Assembly: GCA_963768165.1 (NCBI GenBank) | Contig: CAVYHJ010000003.1 | Coordinates: 248,001 to 312,000 of the forward strand | Length of the DNA stretch: 64,000 bases | Origin: CAVYHJ01 sp963768165 [NCBI: uncultured bacterium] | GTDB taxonomy: Bacteria; UBP4; UBA4092 | Direction: 5' to 3' | Shown here: positions 46,018-55,671 of the stretch, piece by piece | Numbering within the stretch: the first letter of the stretch is position 1 | How the letters are laid out: each line of letters opens with the position of its first letter | Notes under the pieces: generated by a model | What the model was told of the DNA's origin: nothing | Databases searched by the model: none | Seen by the model: only the letters and a program-made list of their open reading frames with translations | Program-made: the position numbers and the translations under genes

Positions 46018-46202
46018 ACCGAACACCTTATCCCACGGAATTCTATCAAAAGTAAACCGGTTTAATAGACAATGTCCAGCAAAGCTGAAGCATAATTAAA
46101 GCATAGCTGGTACGATGACAATCCATTCCTTTTCCCAAACGAACTAAGAATGCTCCCAATCCAAAAATGTACCAAAACGTACAGCATGCCAAATTGGTTT
46201 AC

Positions 46203-46232
46203 TTGACTACCAAATAAAGTTGGTTCTATAGT
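46203..46232 (+). promoter_or_regulatory. Promoter of the 46280 membrane-protein gene
   Basis: TTGACT (46203-46208), 18 nt, TATAGT (46227-46232). Leader about 40 nt. A palindrome TAAACCGGTTTA lies upstream near 46052. Confidence 0.6.
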
Positions 46233-46279
46233 TAGGATATGGCGATTTGGTATTAGAAAATTATCAAGAGATTTAAAAG

Positions 46280-46774
46280 ATGAAAATATTGGCTTTTAGA
46301 ATATTTAAGTGGCTGCTCATCATGATATATGGTGGTATGATTTTTTGGATACCAAATATATTAATTCATAGGATTGCTGGTAACAATTATGATAGCTATT
46401 GGGTATTATTGTGCACAGCGATTTTACCACTAATAACTATCGGAGGGATTATTCTCTTGTTCTTTTTGGAGAAAATGCATCATATCTCTTCCATAGCTTT
46501 TTGGATTCTTTTTGGAATCTGGTTTTTTGGGCCATTCTATATCATTATTGAATCACTGTTATTAGATCCAAGTTATATCCTCTCGGATATTTGGAAACTT
46601 CTTTTTCAAATGATTCCCTTATTTCCAATTTTTACTTTTATGATTTCTACCTATGATGGATCTTTATTTGCAGTACTTATTATGACTGTTATTTTAGGAA
46701 TCACATTCATTTTGGGATTTTTCGTCAAGAACTTATCCGTTTTTCAAATAAATCTTTTCTCACATAGTAAATAA
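46280..46774 (+). CDS. Small polytopic membrane protein, unknown function
   Basis: A 164-residue protein made almost entirely of about five hydrophobic segments (LLIMIYGGMIFWIPNILI, LCTAILPLITIGGIILLFFL, IAFWILFGIWFFGPFYIII, LLFQMIPLFPIFTFMI, AVLIMTVILGITFILGFFV). No family is recognised. Its codon use is more AT-rich than the flanking nuo and atp genes. It stands between those two operons with its own promoter and looks like an inserted gene. Confidence 0.6.
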   Translation: MKILAFRIFKWLLIMIYGGMIFWIPNILIHRIAGNNYDSYWVLLCTAILPLITIGGIILLFFLEKMHHISSIAFWILFGIWFFGPFYIIIESLLLDPSYILSDIWKLLFQMIPLFPIFTFMISTYDGSLFAVLIMTVILGITFILGFFVKNLSVFQINLFSHSK

Positions 46775-46860
46775 TATCTTTTTTTTCGTCGGGAATTAAG
46801 TGTCCTTTACAGATTTCCTGATTTATTGTTTTCTCCCATACCAACGAACTTCCCCTACAA

Positions 46861-46869
46861 TGGTATAAT
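46861..46869 (+). promoter_or_regulatory. Extended -10 promoter of the atp operon
   Basis: TGGTATAAT (TG-N-TATAAT) at 46861-46869, with no good -35 at 17 nt. Start near 46876, which rules out the TTG at 46826 as the start of the first atp gene and supports the ATG at 46901. Confidence 0.6.
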
Positions 46870-46900
46870 ACAATATTATACTTTTCGAAAATTTCATATA

Positions 46901-47143
46901 ATGCCGGATAATAAACCAGACAATAATAAATTCAAACTCGCCCGGCAGTTAGGGATAGCGGTTACCATTCCCATGACTTTACTGGCAGGTCCGTTAGTCG
47001 GTTGGTTTATCGGCTCCTGGCTGGATAAATGGTTTGGAACCAAACCTTGGCTTCTCGTTATTCTTCTGGTTCTGGGAACAGTTGCCGGTGTCCGCCAAAC
47101 AATTCATATGATTAAAGAGATCAGCAATGATGACAACTCTTGA
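46901..47143 (+). CDS. atpZ: AtpZ/ATPase_gene1-type Fo-associated membrane protein
   Basis: An 80-residue protein with two helices (LGIAVTIPMTLLAGPLVGWFIGSWLD and PWLLVILLVLGTVAGVRQTIHMI) and the GWFIGSWLDKWFGT hairpin typical of AtpZ/ATPase_gene1 proteins at the head of F-ATPase operons. They assist ion (Mg/Ca) supply or c-ring assembly. The start at 46901 is chosen because the likely -10 box lies just upstream. It overlaps atpI by 17 nt. Confidence 0.88.
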   Translation: MPDNKPDNNKFKLARQLGIAVTIPMTLLAGPLVGWFIGSWLDKWFGTKPWLLVILLVLGTVAGVRQTIHMIKEISNDDNS

Positions 47144-47546
47144 CCATAATTTTATAACACGTGTGATAAAAACCACGGCGGTTGTCACAATTTTGATTGC
47201 ATTATTTGTCGCTTCTTACTATAATATTTCTTTCGCTTTTGGATTGGTAATTGGTTCTATTTTGAATATTATCAATTTTTGGTTCATCAAAGCGTTGGTA
47301 ACAACCTGGTTGAGTACTAAACCGGCGCAGTTGGTGAAAGTGGCTTTACTCGTTTTTGTGAAATTCCCCCTCTTATACGGGGTGGGGTTCTTAATCCTGA
47401 AATCCGGCATAATTTCCGCAGTGAGTTTTCTCTGCGGTTTTTCTTTATTATTTTTAGTTCTGATACTGAAAACGTTGGGTATCTTGATGCTTTCAAAGAA
47501 AAACAATTCGGAGTCCATAGAATCATCAGAATCGAAAACTAATTAA
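47127..47546 (+). CDS. atpI: ATP synthase protein I
   Basis: A 139-residue protein with four helices, matching the AtpI family (VVTILIALFVASYYNISFAFGLVIGSILNIINFWFI and LCGFSLLFLVLILKTLGI). AtpI helps assemble the c-ring. It overlaps the upstream gene by 17 nt; two ATG codons are adjacent at the start. A Ser-rich, charged tail (KKNNSESIESSESKTN) closes the protein. Confidence 0.85.
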   Translation: MMTTLDHNFITRVIKTTAVVTILIALFVASYYNISFAFGLVIGSILNIINFWFIKALVTTWLSTKPAQLVKVALLVFVKFPLLYGVGFLILKSGIISAVSFLCGFSLLFLVLILKTLGILMLSKKNNSESIESSESKTN

Positions 47547-47590
47547 CTGGAATTTATTGACAACAGTCAAAAGGGCGTCTGCAAAACATT

Positions 47591-48475
47591 ATGATTTCGG
47601 CAATCACTAATTTAATCTATCAAAGTGTAGTAAATACTGTCGGGTTGCCGCATATCGCCGCTGAACAGGCAGCCGAAGGTGCGCACGCAGCACAAGAATC
47701 AGCACCCGAACTCCCAACCTTCATCACTTTGTTGAATGATGCGTTCGGGGATAACCCGTTCGTGCATCTGTTGCATCAATATGAAAGTCAAATTTTCATT
47801 CTGGGCGTTGCCCTATTTATTGCCATTCTCGCTTATTTTGCCAATCGTAATAAATCGCTTGTTCCCCATAAACTTCAAAATCTAATGGAATTTGCAGTGG
47901 AAACGCTCGACAACCTGGTTTGCGATATTATCGGACCCTCCGGCACTAAATATACGCCTTTTGTCGGCACTTTATTCCTCTATATTCTATTCATGAATTT
48001 AGCGGGAACATTGCCTTTCTTAAAATCCCCAACGAATAGCTGGAATACCACGTTGGGTTTGGCGATCTGTGTATTTCTCTATGTCCAGGGAGTCGGAATT
48101 AAAAATAATGGTCTCGGCGGTTACCTTTTTCATTTAATGGGTTCTCCGAACGATGTCATCAGTTGGGTAATGACTCCATTAATGTTTCCATTACACGTTT
48201 TGGGAGAATTAATTAAACCCGTCAGCCTTTCCCTCCGTCTCTTTGGCAATATCTTTGGGGAAGATTTATTGGTTGCCGCTTTTGTCGGTATGGGAGTGCT
48301 CATTGGTAACTATTTCCATAGCCCAGTTGGAGTCCCATTGCAATTCCCGTTTCTATTTCTGCAATTATTAACCGACGTAGTTCAGGCATTAGTTTTCACT
48401 TTGTTAACCACCATCTATATCTTTTTAATGTTACCTCATGAGGAACACGAGCATGAACATGCCGTACAACATTAG
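47591..48475 (+). CDS. atpB: ATP synthase subunit a
   Basis: A 294-residue Fo stator subunit with about six helices. The essential Arg lies in LGELIKPVSLSLRLFGNIFGEDLL, and the C-terminal helix is LQLLTDVVQALVFTLLTTIYIFLMLPHEEHEH, with a His/Glu-rich tail. It provides the half-channels for protons against the c-ring. An N-terminal Ala/Glu-rich segment (AAEQAAEGAHAAQESAPE) precedes the first helix. Confidence 0.97.
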   Translation: MISAITNLIYQSVVNTVGLPHIAAEQAAEGAHAAQESAPELPTFITLLNDAFGDNPFVHLLHQYESQIFILGVALFIAILAYFANRNKSLVPHKLQNLMEFAVETLDNLVCDIIGPSGTKYTPFVGTLFLYILFMNLAGTLPFLKSPTNSWNTTLGLAICVFLYVQGVGIKNNGLGGYLFHLMGSPNDVISWVMTPLMFPLHVLGELIKPVSLSLRLFGNIFGEDLLVAAFVGMGVLIGNYFHSPVGVPLQFPFLFLQLLTDVVQALVFTLLTTIYIFLMLPHEEHEHEHAVQH

Positions 48476-48520
48476 GTCGAAACAGTATATTCACAAAATT
48501 AATGGAAAGGAGGGAATTTC

Positions 48521-48754
48521 ATGTCTCCAGCAGTTGCATTAGGTTTTGCGCTACCGATTGGTTTGGGTCTGGCCGCTCTGGGTTCAGGGTTGGGCTTGGG
48601 TAAGGCCATCAGCGGTGCGATGGAAGCGATGGGCCGTCAACCGGAAATTCAAGGAAAGATTCAAACATCCATGATTATCGGTGCCGCGTTTATTGAAGCG
48701 TTAACCATTTACGCCTTGGTCGCCGTATTGTTATTAATGGGCAAAATTGCGTAA
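48521..48754 (+). CDS. atpE: ATP synthase subunit c
   Basis: A 77-residue hairpin of two helices with the polar loop GRQPEIQGKIQ and the ion-binding Glu in IGAAFIEALTIYALV. The first helix reads LGSGLGLGKA, lacking the Gln that Na-type c-rings carry at that position, so proton use is more likely. AAGGAGGG precedes the ATG, the strongest SD of the operon, which suits the high copy number needed. Confidence 0.97.
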   Translation: MSPAVALGFALPIGLGLAALGSGLGLGKAISGAMEAMGRQPEIQGKIQTSMIIGAAFIEALTIYALVAVLLLMGKIA

Positions 48755-48812
48755 GAATTACCTTACTCAGATTAGAAGACGGGATTACACCCTTAAATCC
48801 CTTCTGCTCACG

Positions 48813-48840
48813 GTAGAGACGTAGCATGCTACGTCTCTAC
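48813..48840. repeat. Perfect 28-bp palindrome in the atpE-atpF spacer
   Basis: GTAGAGACGTAGCA/TGCTACGTCTCTAC, perfect and without spacer. From memory it resembles the GTAGAGACGTTGCATG-type palindromes scattered in cyanobacterial and other genomes. A weaker stem GGGATT/AATCCC lies just upstream (48781-48801). Confidence 0.85.
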
Positions 48841-48919
48841 AAAGGGTAGAGGGGTAAGGTGAGGTAATCTTATCTTAAAGTCTTAGTAATTTATTATATT
48901 AAAATCGGAGGAATGAACC

Positions 48920-49405
48920 TTGAATGTTCAATTACCAGTGGTATTAACTCAGATTGTTGGATTTTTACTTCTTTTTTGGATACTGAAAAAGTATGCCTGG
49001 AAACCTATCTTGGGCATGCTGGAAGAACGCCGCCAGAAAATTGCCGATGAGTTTCAAAAAATTGAAGAAACTCAGGCGGATGTGAATAAACTGAAAGAAG
49101 ATTTCGAAGCGCAAGTCCGCAAACTCGACCAGATTGCCCGCGATAAAGAAACGGCAGCGATTGCCGAGGGTCAGAAAATCGCGCAGGAGATTCAGGTCAA
49201 AGCCCGTGAGGAAGCCAAGGAAATCATCGAAAAGGCCAAAGAAAATATTAATCTGGAAATTACCAAGGCCAAAGTCGAACTGCGCAACCAGATTGTTGCA
49301 TTTACCCTGCAAGCGACGGAAATAATTATTAAAGAAGATATTGACGACGCGAAACACCGCGACAAAATTAATTCACTTATTGATGAAGTGGGAAGTCTAA
49401 AATAA
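48920..49405 (+). CDS. atpF: ATP synthase subunit b
   Basis: A 161-residue peripheral-stalk subunit: one N-terminal membrane helix (VVLTQIVGFLLLFWILKKYAW) followed by a long charged coiled coil (LEERRQKIADEFQKIEETQADVNKLKEDFE) and the C-terminal delta-binding part. The TTG start is supported by GGAGG 8 nt upstream; nearby ATG codons are in other frames. Confidence 0.95.
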   Translation: MNVQLPVVLTQIVGFLLLFWILKKYAWKPILGMLEERRQKIADEFQKIEETQADVNKLKEDFEAQVRKLDQIARDKETAAIAEGQKIAQEIQVKAREEAKEIIEKAKENINLEITKAKVELRNQIVAFTLQATEIIIKEDIDDAKHRDKINSLIDEVGSLK

Positions 49406-49408
49406 TAA

Positions 49409-49443
49409 ACTAGGGACTAGGAACTAGAAACTAGAAACTGAAA
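49409..49443. repeat. Heptad array (ACTAGAA type) in the atpF-atpH spacer
   Basis: ACTAGGG ACTAGGA ACTAGAA ACTAGAA ACTGAAA, five units in exact register, filling the 40-bp spacer. No inverted half is present. Confidence 0.8.
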
Positions 49444-49445
49444 AT

Positions 49446-49994
49446 ATGAGAGATAGAATCGTATCCGATAAATATGCCGAAGCCCTCTTGGTAACGGCAA
49501 AAAAACAGGGTTCCATGGATTTGATTGCCAATGAAATTTTGCTATTGCAGCCCATTTTCGCTGACAAAAGTCAATTGCAAAGATTTCTAATAGGACCCCA
49601 GATTACCAACGATGCCAAAACTGCTCTGGTAACAAAGACATTCGAGAGCCGGATTTCCACATTACTGTATCAATTCCTAATGATTGTTTTACGAAAACAC
49701 CGGATAGATCATATCGCCAATATTTTTAGCGAATACTTACGGTTGGTGGATATCGAACGGGGAATTCAGGAAGCCAAGGTAACAACCGTGATTACCTTGG
49801 ATTCGGAAACGCAATCCCGTTTGCAAGCAAAGTTGGAACAACTAACCGGTAAAAAAATTCGTTTGCATACAAGGGTAGATTCTAAAATTCTCGGTGGGGT
49901 CATTATCCATATGGACAATACATTGATAGACGGAAGCTTCCGAACCAAATTAATAGATTTACGGGAAAAATTACTGAACATTAAGGTGAATTAA
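49446..49994 (+). CDS. atpH: ATP synthase subunit delta
   Basis: A 182-residue OSCP/delta subunit linking F1 to the b stalk. It has the N-terminal helical domain (SDKYAEALLVTAKKQGSMDLIANEI) and the C-terminal signature LHTRVDSKILGGVIIHMDNTLIDGSFRTKLIDLREKL. It is preceded by a heptad array, which replaces a clear ribosome-binding site, so translation may depend on reinitiation or on the GAAAATATG context. Confidence 0.93.
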   Translation: MRDRIVSDKYAEALLVTAKKQGSMDLIANEILLLQPIFADKSQLQRFLIGPQITNDAKTALVTKTFESRISTLLYQFLMIVLRKHRIDHIANIFSEYLRLVDIERGIQEAKVTTVITLDSETQSRLQAKLEQLTGKKIRLHTRVDSKILGGVIIHMDNTLIDGSFRTKLIDLREKLLNIKVN

Positions 49995-50004
49995 ATATTT
50001 GTAG

Positions 50005-50024
50005 GGGCTTGATTTATCAAGCCC
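50005..50024. repeat. Palindrome in the atpH-atpA spacer
   Basis: GGGCTTGAT/ATCAAGCCC with a two-base centre. It lies just upstream of the atpA SD (AAAGGAG). Confidence 0.8.
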
Positions 50025-50042
50025 GTTAAAGGAGAAAAGTTT

Positions 50043-51554
50043 ATGGCATTACGTCCTGAAGAAGTCAGTGCGTTAATACAAACAGAACTGGAAAATTATA
50101 AATCCGAACTCAAAATGGAAGATGTGGGAACCATCCTACAAGTCGGGGACAATATCGCCCGTATTTACGGCTTGGATAAATGTATGGCAGGTGAGTTGTT
50201 GCAATTCCCCGGAGAAATCATGGGTATGGCGCTCAACTTGGAAGAAGACAACGTCGGGGCCGTTCTTTTCGGTTCCGACCGCGAAATCAAAGAAGGCGAT
50301 ACTGTCAAACGAACCGGTAAAATCGCGCAAGTCCCTGTCGGTGAAGCGCTGGTGGGACGTGTTGTTGACGCGCTCGGTCAACCAATTGATGGAAAGGGAC
50401 CCATTGTCACAGACAAATTCCGTGCGATTGAATCCAATGCCCCTAACGTCATACAACGCCAGCCGGTCTTTGAACCATTGCAAACCGGACTGAAGGCGAT
50501 TGATTCCATGATTCCTATCGGTCGCGGCCAGCGGGAATTGATTATCGGCGACCGTCAGACCGGAAAGACCGCTGCTGCCATAGATACCATAATCAATCAA
50601 AAAGGACAAAACGTATTTTGTATTTATGTCGCCATTGGACAAAAAGCATCCAATGTTGCCGGTGTCCTCGAAGTATTGGAAAAATATGGTGCAATGGCCT
50701 ATACCACTATTGTTTCCTCACCTGCCGATGACGCCGCTTCCTTGCAATATATCGCACCGTATACCGGTTGTGCCATGGGCGAATATTTCATGTACAACGG
50801 AAAACATGCGCTCGTCATTTATGACGATTTATCCAAACAAGCCGCCGCCTATCGCCAATTATCCCTGTTATTACGCCGACCGCCCGGTCGGGAAGCGTAT
50901 CCAGGAGACGTGTTCTATCTCCATTCACGGTTGCTGGAACGCGCCGCCAAACTGAATAATGAAATGGGCGGTGGTTCTTTGACCGCGCTCCCGATTATTG
51001 AAACGCAGGCGGGTGACGTGTCCGCGTACATTCCCACCAACGTAATCTCTATTACCGACGGGCAAATGTTTTTGGAAACCGATTTGTTCTTTGCCGGTGT
51101 TCGCCCTGCTATCAATGTCGGTATTTCCGTATCCCGTGTCGGTGGCGCCGCGCAAACCAAAGCGATGAAAAAAATCGCCGGTCGCCTTCGTCTTGACCTG
51201 GCTCAATACCGTGAACTGGCGGCATTCGCTCAATTTGGTTCCGATCTTGATAAGGCAACCTTGGCACAGTTGACCAAAGGACAGCGGATTGTTGAAATCT
51301 TGAAACAAGGGCAATTTGAACCGCTCCCGCTCTATAAACAAGTCTTGATTATTTACGCCGCGACACAGGGTTTCCTGGATGATTTACCGGTAGAGTCTTT
51401 GAAAAAATTTGAACCGGAATTTTATAAGTTCATGGACGAAAAATATCCCGATGTCGGGCACGGCATTGAAACAACCAAACAATTGACAGACGATATCGTG
51501 AAAAAATTGGAAGCCGGTATCAAGGAATTTAAAGCGCAATTTAAAACGAAATAA
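50043..51554 (+). CDS. atpA: ATP synthase subunit alpha
   Basis: A 503-residue non-catalytic F1 subunit. The P-loop is GDRQTGKTA, with the nucleotide-site Walker B region [48 protein letters not shown] (signature), and [19 protein letters not shown] with the Arg that reaches the catalytic site. The length is normal. AAAGGAG stands before the ATG. Confidence 0.98.
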   Translation: MALRPEEVSALIQTELENYKSELKMEDVGTILQVGDNIARIYGLDKCMAGELLQFPGEIMGMALNLEEDNVGAVLFGSDREIKEGDTVKRTGKIAQVPVGEALVGRVVDALGQPIDGKGPIVTDKFRAIESNAPNVIQRQPVFEPLQTGLKAIDSMIPIGRGQRELIIGDRQTGKTAAAIDTIINQKGQNVFCIYVAIGQKASNVAGVLEVLEKYGAMAYTTIVSSPADDAASLQYIAPYTGCAMGEYFMYNGKHALVIYDDLSKQAAAYRQLSLLLRRPPGREAYPGDVFYLHSRLLERAAKLNNEMGGGSLTALPIIETQAGDVSAYIPTNVISITDGQMFLETDLFFAGVRPAINVGISVSRVGGAAQTKAMKKIAGRLRLDLAQYRELAAFAQFGSDLDKATLAQLTKGQRIVEILKQGQFEPLPLYKQVLIIYAATQGFLDDLPVESLKKFEPEFYKFMDEKYPDVGHGIETTKQLTDDIVKKLEAGIKEFKAQFKTK

Positions 51555-51588
51555 AAGATACAAAAAAAGTATGAAAGTCAATAATTTC

Positions 51589-51677
51589 TGTCATTCTGAG
51601 CGTAGCGAAGAATCCCTGCTTAAAGCCGCCAAAACGCAGGTAAAACATAGAGATTCTTCGCTACGCTCAGAATGACA
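51589..51677. repeat. 89-bp stem-loop with perfect 26-bp arms in the atpA-atpG spacer
   Basis: Arms 51589-51614 and 51652-51677 are exact inverted copies beginning TGTCATTCTGAGCG; an inner CCTGC/GCAGG stem (51615-51619 and 51636-51640) lies in the loop. From memory the arm resembles a widespread intergenic repeat (TGTCATTCTGAGCG-AGCGAAGAATC). No transposase gene is present. Confidence 0.88.
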
Positions 51678-51687
51678 AGGTGAATAT

Positions 51688-52563
51688 ATGGCCTCACTAC
51701 GACAAATCAGAGCACGCATTAAAAGCGTCAAAAGTACCAAGCAGATTACCCGTGCCATGCAAATGGTGGCGGCGGCAAAATTAAAGAAATCCCAGGGACG
51801 GTTGATTTCTGCGCGGCCTTACGCCCGGAAAATGGATGAACTGCTGAGCAATCTAGCATCAGCTTCCGGGCAAATCAATAATCCGTTGTTCCAGAAACGA
51901 GAAGTCAAAAATATCGCCTTGGTGATTATTTCCGGTGATAAAGGGTTATGCGGTTCTTACAATGTCAATATCATGCGCCATGCGGAAACGTTTCTACAGG
52001 AACAACCCAAAGGAAAAGTTCAACTGGTACTTGTTGGGAAAAAAGCCCAGGAATATTTTCGTCGCCGTGGATACCCGATTCTTAATAGTATTACCGACTT
52101 GGGTGGGAATCTCAATCTGGGTAGAATCCAGGAAATCACTTGGGATATCACCAACGATTTTCTATCGGGCAAGGTAGATGAAGTCAAATTGCTTTACACA
52201 AATTTCCTGTCCACTATGCGTTATCAACCGACCATTACCCAGTTTTTGCCCATCGAACAAAAAGCCGAAGTAAAAACAGAAAAATCACCTGTAAAAAAAG
52301 AATTGAATTATATTTTTGAACCGGATGCCAAACAAATCTTTGATGCATTATTACCGAGATACTTGAATACCAAAATTCATATTTCAATTGCGGAATCGTT
52401 CACCTCAGAACATAGCGCGCGTATGATTGCCATGCAGAATGCCACAGACGCTGCAAACGATATGATTGATTTGTTGACCTTAACCGGGAACAAATTGCGC
52501 CAGGCGCAAATCACTAAAGAAATCGCCGAAATCGTCGGTGGTGCGGAGGCACTCGTCACCTAA
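51688..52563 (+). CDS. atpG: ATP synthase subunit gamma
   Basis: A 291-residue rotor shaft subunit. The N-terminal coiled coil (IRARIKSVKSTKQITRAMQMVAAAKLKKSQ) and the C-terminal SEHSARMIAMQNATDAANDMIDLLTLTGNKLRQAQITKEIAEIVGGAEAL are diagnostic. The middle carries an insertion of about 15 charged residues (EQKAEVKTEKSPVKKELNY). No clear SD; the preceding stem-loop ends 10 nt before the ATG. Confidence 0.96.
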   Translation: MASLRQIRARIKSVKSTKQITRAMQMVAAAKLKKSQGRLISARPYARKMDELLSNLASASGQINNPLFQKREVKNIALVIISGDKGLCGSYNVNIMRHAETFLQEQPKGKVQLVLVGKKAQEYFRRRGYPILNSITDLGGNLNLGRIQEITWDITNDFLSGKVDEVKLLYTNFLSTMRYQPTITQFLPIEQKAEVKTEKSPVKKELNYIFEPDAKQIFDALLPRYLNTKIHISIAESFTSEHSARMIAMQNATDAANDMIDLLTLTGNKLRQAQITKEIAEIVGGAEALVT

Positions 52564-52591
52564 CAAACACATATTAATACCGAATATGGAG

Positions 52592-52636
52592 TGGAGTTGG
52601 TGTGGAGGTGAAATTTTCACCTCCACACCAACTCCA
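52592..52636. repeat. Perfect 45-bp palindrome in the atpG-atpD spacer
   Basis: 22-bp arms (52592-52613 and 52615-52636) with a single central base; left arm starts TGGAGTTGGTGTGGAGG. It is a different sequence from the other atp spacer palindromes. Confidence 0.88.
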
Positions 52637-52722
52637 GTGCAACATCGGTACTAAAATAGATGAAAGATACTGGAAATAAAGGAATTAGAAGAAATAAAGC
52701 GAATAATGCAAAAGGAGTTTAA

Positions 52723-54132
<1,410 letters not shown>

Positions 54133-54143
54133 GAGCGTAATCA

Positions 54144-54554
54144 ATGAATACCTATCAATTAACCATAGTTACACCGGAAAAAATGATTTACGACGAGAAG
54201 ATAGAGTCCCTGATTGCACCGGGAACAATCGGATATTTGGGCGTGTTGGCGCACCATGCCGCTTTGATGACGGGACTGGTACCGGGGAAACTAACTATTC
54301 GCAAAACAGATGAAAAAGAAGAGATACTCGCAATTAGTGGTGGATTTTTGGAAGTGTCTAATAATAAAGCCACGATTTTAGCGGATGCGGTCGAATGGGC
54401 CTCTGAAATTGACCTTGCACGCGCCAAAGCCGCCGTTGAAAAAGCCAAAGAAAGGCTGCATACCCGGCAAGGGGCTATTAACCAAGTTGAGCAAGAGTTG
54501 CAACGTGCTCTTAACCGGGTGAAAATCTATACCGAGGAACACGGGACTAAATAG
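54144..54554 (+). CDS. atpC: ATP synthase subunit epsilon
   Basis: A 136-residue F1 subunit with the N-terminal beta-sandwich (YQLTIVTPEKMIYDEKIESLIAPGTIGYLGVLAHHAALMTGLVPGKL) and a C-terminal helical hairpin (EIDLARAKAAVEKAKERL), the part that can inhibit ATP hydrolysis. It follows atpD by 11 nt, the only short F1-gene spacer without a repeat, and closes the operon. Confidence 0.96.
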   Translation: MNTYQLTIVTPEKMIYDEKIESLIAPGTIGYLGVLAHHAALMTGLVPGKLTIRKTDEKEEILAISGGFLEVSNNKATILADAVEWASEIDLARAKAAVEKAKERLHTRQGAINQVEQELQRALNRVKIYTEEHGTK

Positions 54555-54979
54555 TAGGATTCATGGATTTACCCCATAAAAGTGTGCTAGATTAATTTGT
54601 AGATGATTGATATTGTAGATGATAGAATAAATACGATGACTTCCTAAGAAAACTGGAATATTCTCGCTAATGGGTCAAAATTTGCTTGAACTGTATCTTT
54701 ATAAATTATTGAAAAGAAAAGATAAAACCATCCTTATGGGGTATAGGAGTTATTCAAATAAATCGCTACCCAACCGGTTTTTTTGATAGTCGAAAATACA
54801 TAAAAATCTCCAACAAAAACACAAGAGAAACTAGGGATAAAAAAATACTTGACAAAAAGGAAATAGGGTTGTATAGTTATTGAGCAAGTAATGAGAGAGT
54901 GAGTTTTAAAATAAAGAGTCGAAAGCAGTAGAAGAAAAAAGTGCTCACCAATTTTAATTATAGAAAGGAGGGATATTGA
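54555..54979. other. 425-bp spacer after the atp operon
   Basis: No gene seen. A pair TACCCCATAA (54570-54579) and TTATGGGGTA (54734-54743) forms a widely spaced 10-bp inverted repeat. The pilin promoter and an approximately 95-nt leader occupy the right end. No clear intrinsic terminator follows atpC. Confidence 0.55.
54849..54877 (+). promoter_or_regulatory. Near-consensus promoter of the pilin gene
   Basis: TTGACA (54849-54854), 17 nt, TATAGT (54872-54877). Start near 54884; leader about 95 nt ending in GGAGGG. Confidence 0.8.
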
Positions 54980-55576
54980 ATGAAGGGAAATAAAGGGTTT
55001 ACCCTGATTGAATTATTAATAGTTGTGGCGATTATTGCTATCTTGGCAGCAATCGCAATACCGAACTTCCTCCAAGCACAAGTGAGATCTAAAGTTTCAC
55101 GAGCCAAATCCGAAGAACAGAGCTTGGCTACCGCGATAGAATCTTATTACATTGACAACAACGTGTATCCGCGTGCGGATGAAGCGAGCGATGTTGGTAA
55201 CAGCCAAACTTGGTATAGCCAGGGAACATGGGCTACTGAAGGTGGCGTGATTCCACGTGCGTTAACGACACCGGTCTCCTATATTAGCAGTCTATTTAAA
55301 GAACCGTTTAGAAAGAATGGCACAGGTTTTTATGGATACGGTGGCGGTCCGGTGAATACTGACTATTCAAACACATGGCCGGCCAGCGGCTGGATTGCAG
55401 ATTCATTTGGTCCAGATAATGCTTGGGGTTATGCGGGAAATGGTTTGCAAGAAGATTCAGCTTGGACAGATACAGTAGAACCATTTGTGACTACACCTCT
55501 GCAACAGAGTCCGTATACCTATGATCCGACCAACGGTACCACTTCCGGTGGTGACGTATGGCGTCGTGGACCATAG
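54980..55576 (+). CDS. Type IV pilin / GspG-like major pseudopilin
   Basis: A 198-residue prepilin. The leader MKGNKG ends at the prepilin peptidase site before FTLIELLIVVAIIAILAAIAIPNF (Phe+1, Glu+5). It continues with SRAKSEEQSLATAIESYYIDNNVYPRAD, the GspG-like pattern, then an aromatic, Gly-rich C-terminal domain (TTPVSYISSLFKEPF, YGYGGGPVNTDY) and an ending YDPTNGTTSGGDVWRRGP that is common in pilins of planctomycete- and candidate-phylum-type genomes. It has its own strong promoter, strong SD and terminator, so it is probably an abundant structural subunit. No other pilus or secretion genes are near. Confidence 0.93.
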   Translation: MKGNKGFTLIELLIVVAIIAILAAIAIPNFLQAQVRSKVSRAKSEEQSLATAIESYYIDNNVYPRADEASDVGNSQTWYSQGTWATEGGVIPRALTTPVSYISSLFKEPFRKNGTGFYGYGGGPVNTDYSNTWPASGWIADSFGPDNAWGYAGNGLQEDSAWTDTVEPFVTTPLQQSPYTYDPTNGTTSGGDVWRRGP

Positions 55577-55605
55577 TTTTAAGGAAACTTTTGTAATGAA
55601 TAGTA

Positions 55606-55641
55606 AGGTGATCTTGTTATAAGACAAGATCACCTTTTTTT
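55606..55641 (+). terminator. Strong intrinsic terminator of the pilin gene
   Basis: A perfect 12-bp stem AGGTGATCTTGT/ACAAGATCACCT (55606-55617 and 55624-55635) is followed by seven T. Confidence 0.92.
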
Positions 55642-55658
55642 ATTTCCATCAAAAACAG

Positions 55659-55664
55659 TATACT
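55659..55664 (+). promoter_or_regulatory. -10 element placing the transcript start at the amidohydrolase ATG
   Basis: TATACT ends 7 nt before the ATG at 55672. The usual spacing to the start site would give a leaderless mRNA, consistent with the absence of a Shine-Dalgarno site. Confidence 0.45.
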
Positions 55665-55671
55665 TGCATCC

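Noticed and set aside
46068-46083. TGTAC..GTACA inverted repeat near the 46280 gene as a third copy of the 5202-5280 palindromes
   Set aside because: Located at about 46168-46183 on closer reading; only 5-bp arms and no shared core.
46826-46900. TTG start giving a 25-residue extension of the first atp gene
   Set aside because: An extended -10 promoter (46861-46869) lies inside the extension, and the extension has no family similarity.
48521-48754. Sodium-type c-ring
   Set aside because: The Gln of Na-binding c subunits is replaced by Leu in the first helix.
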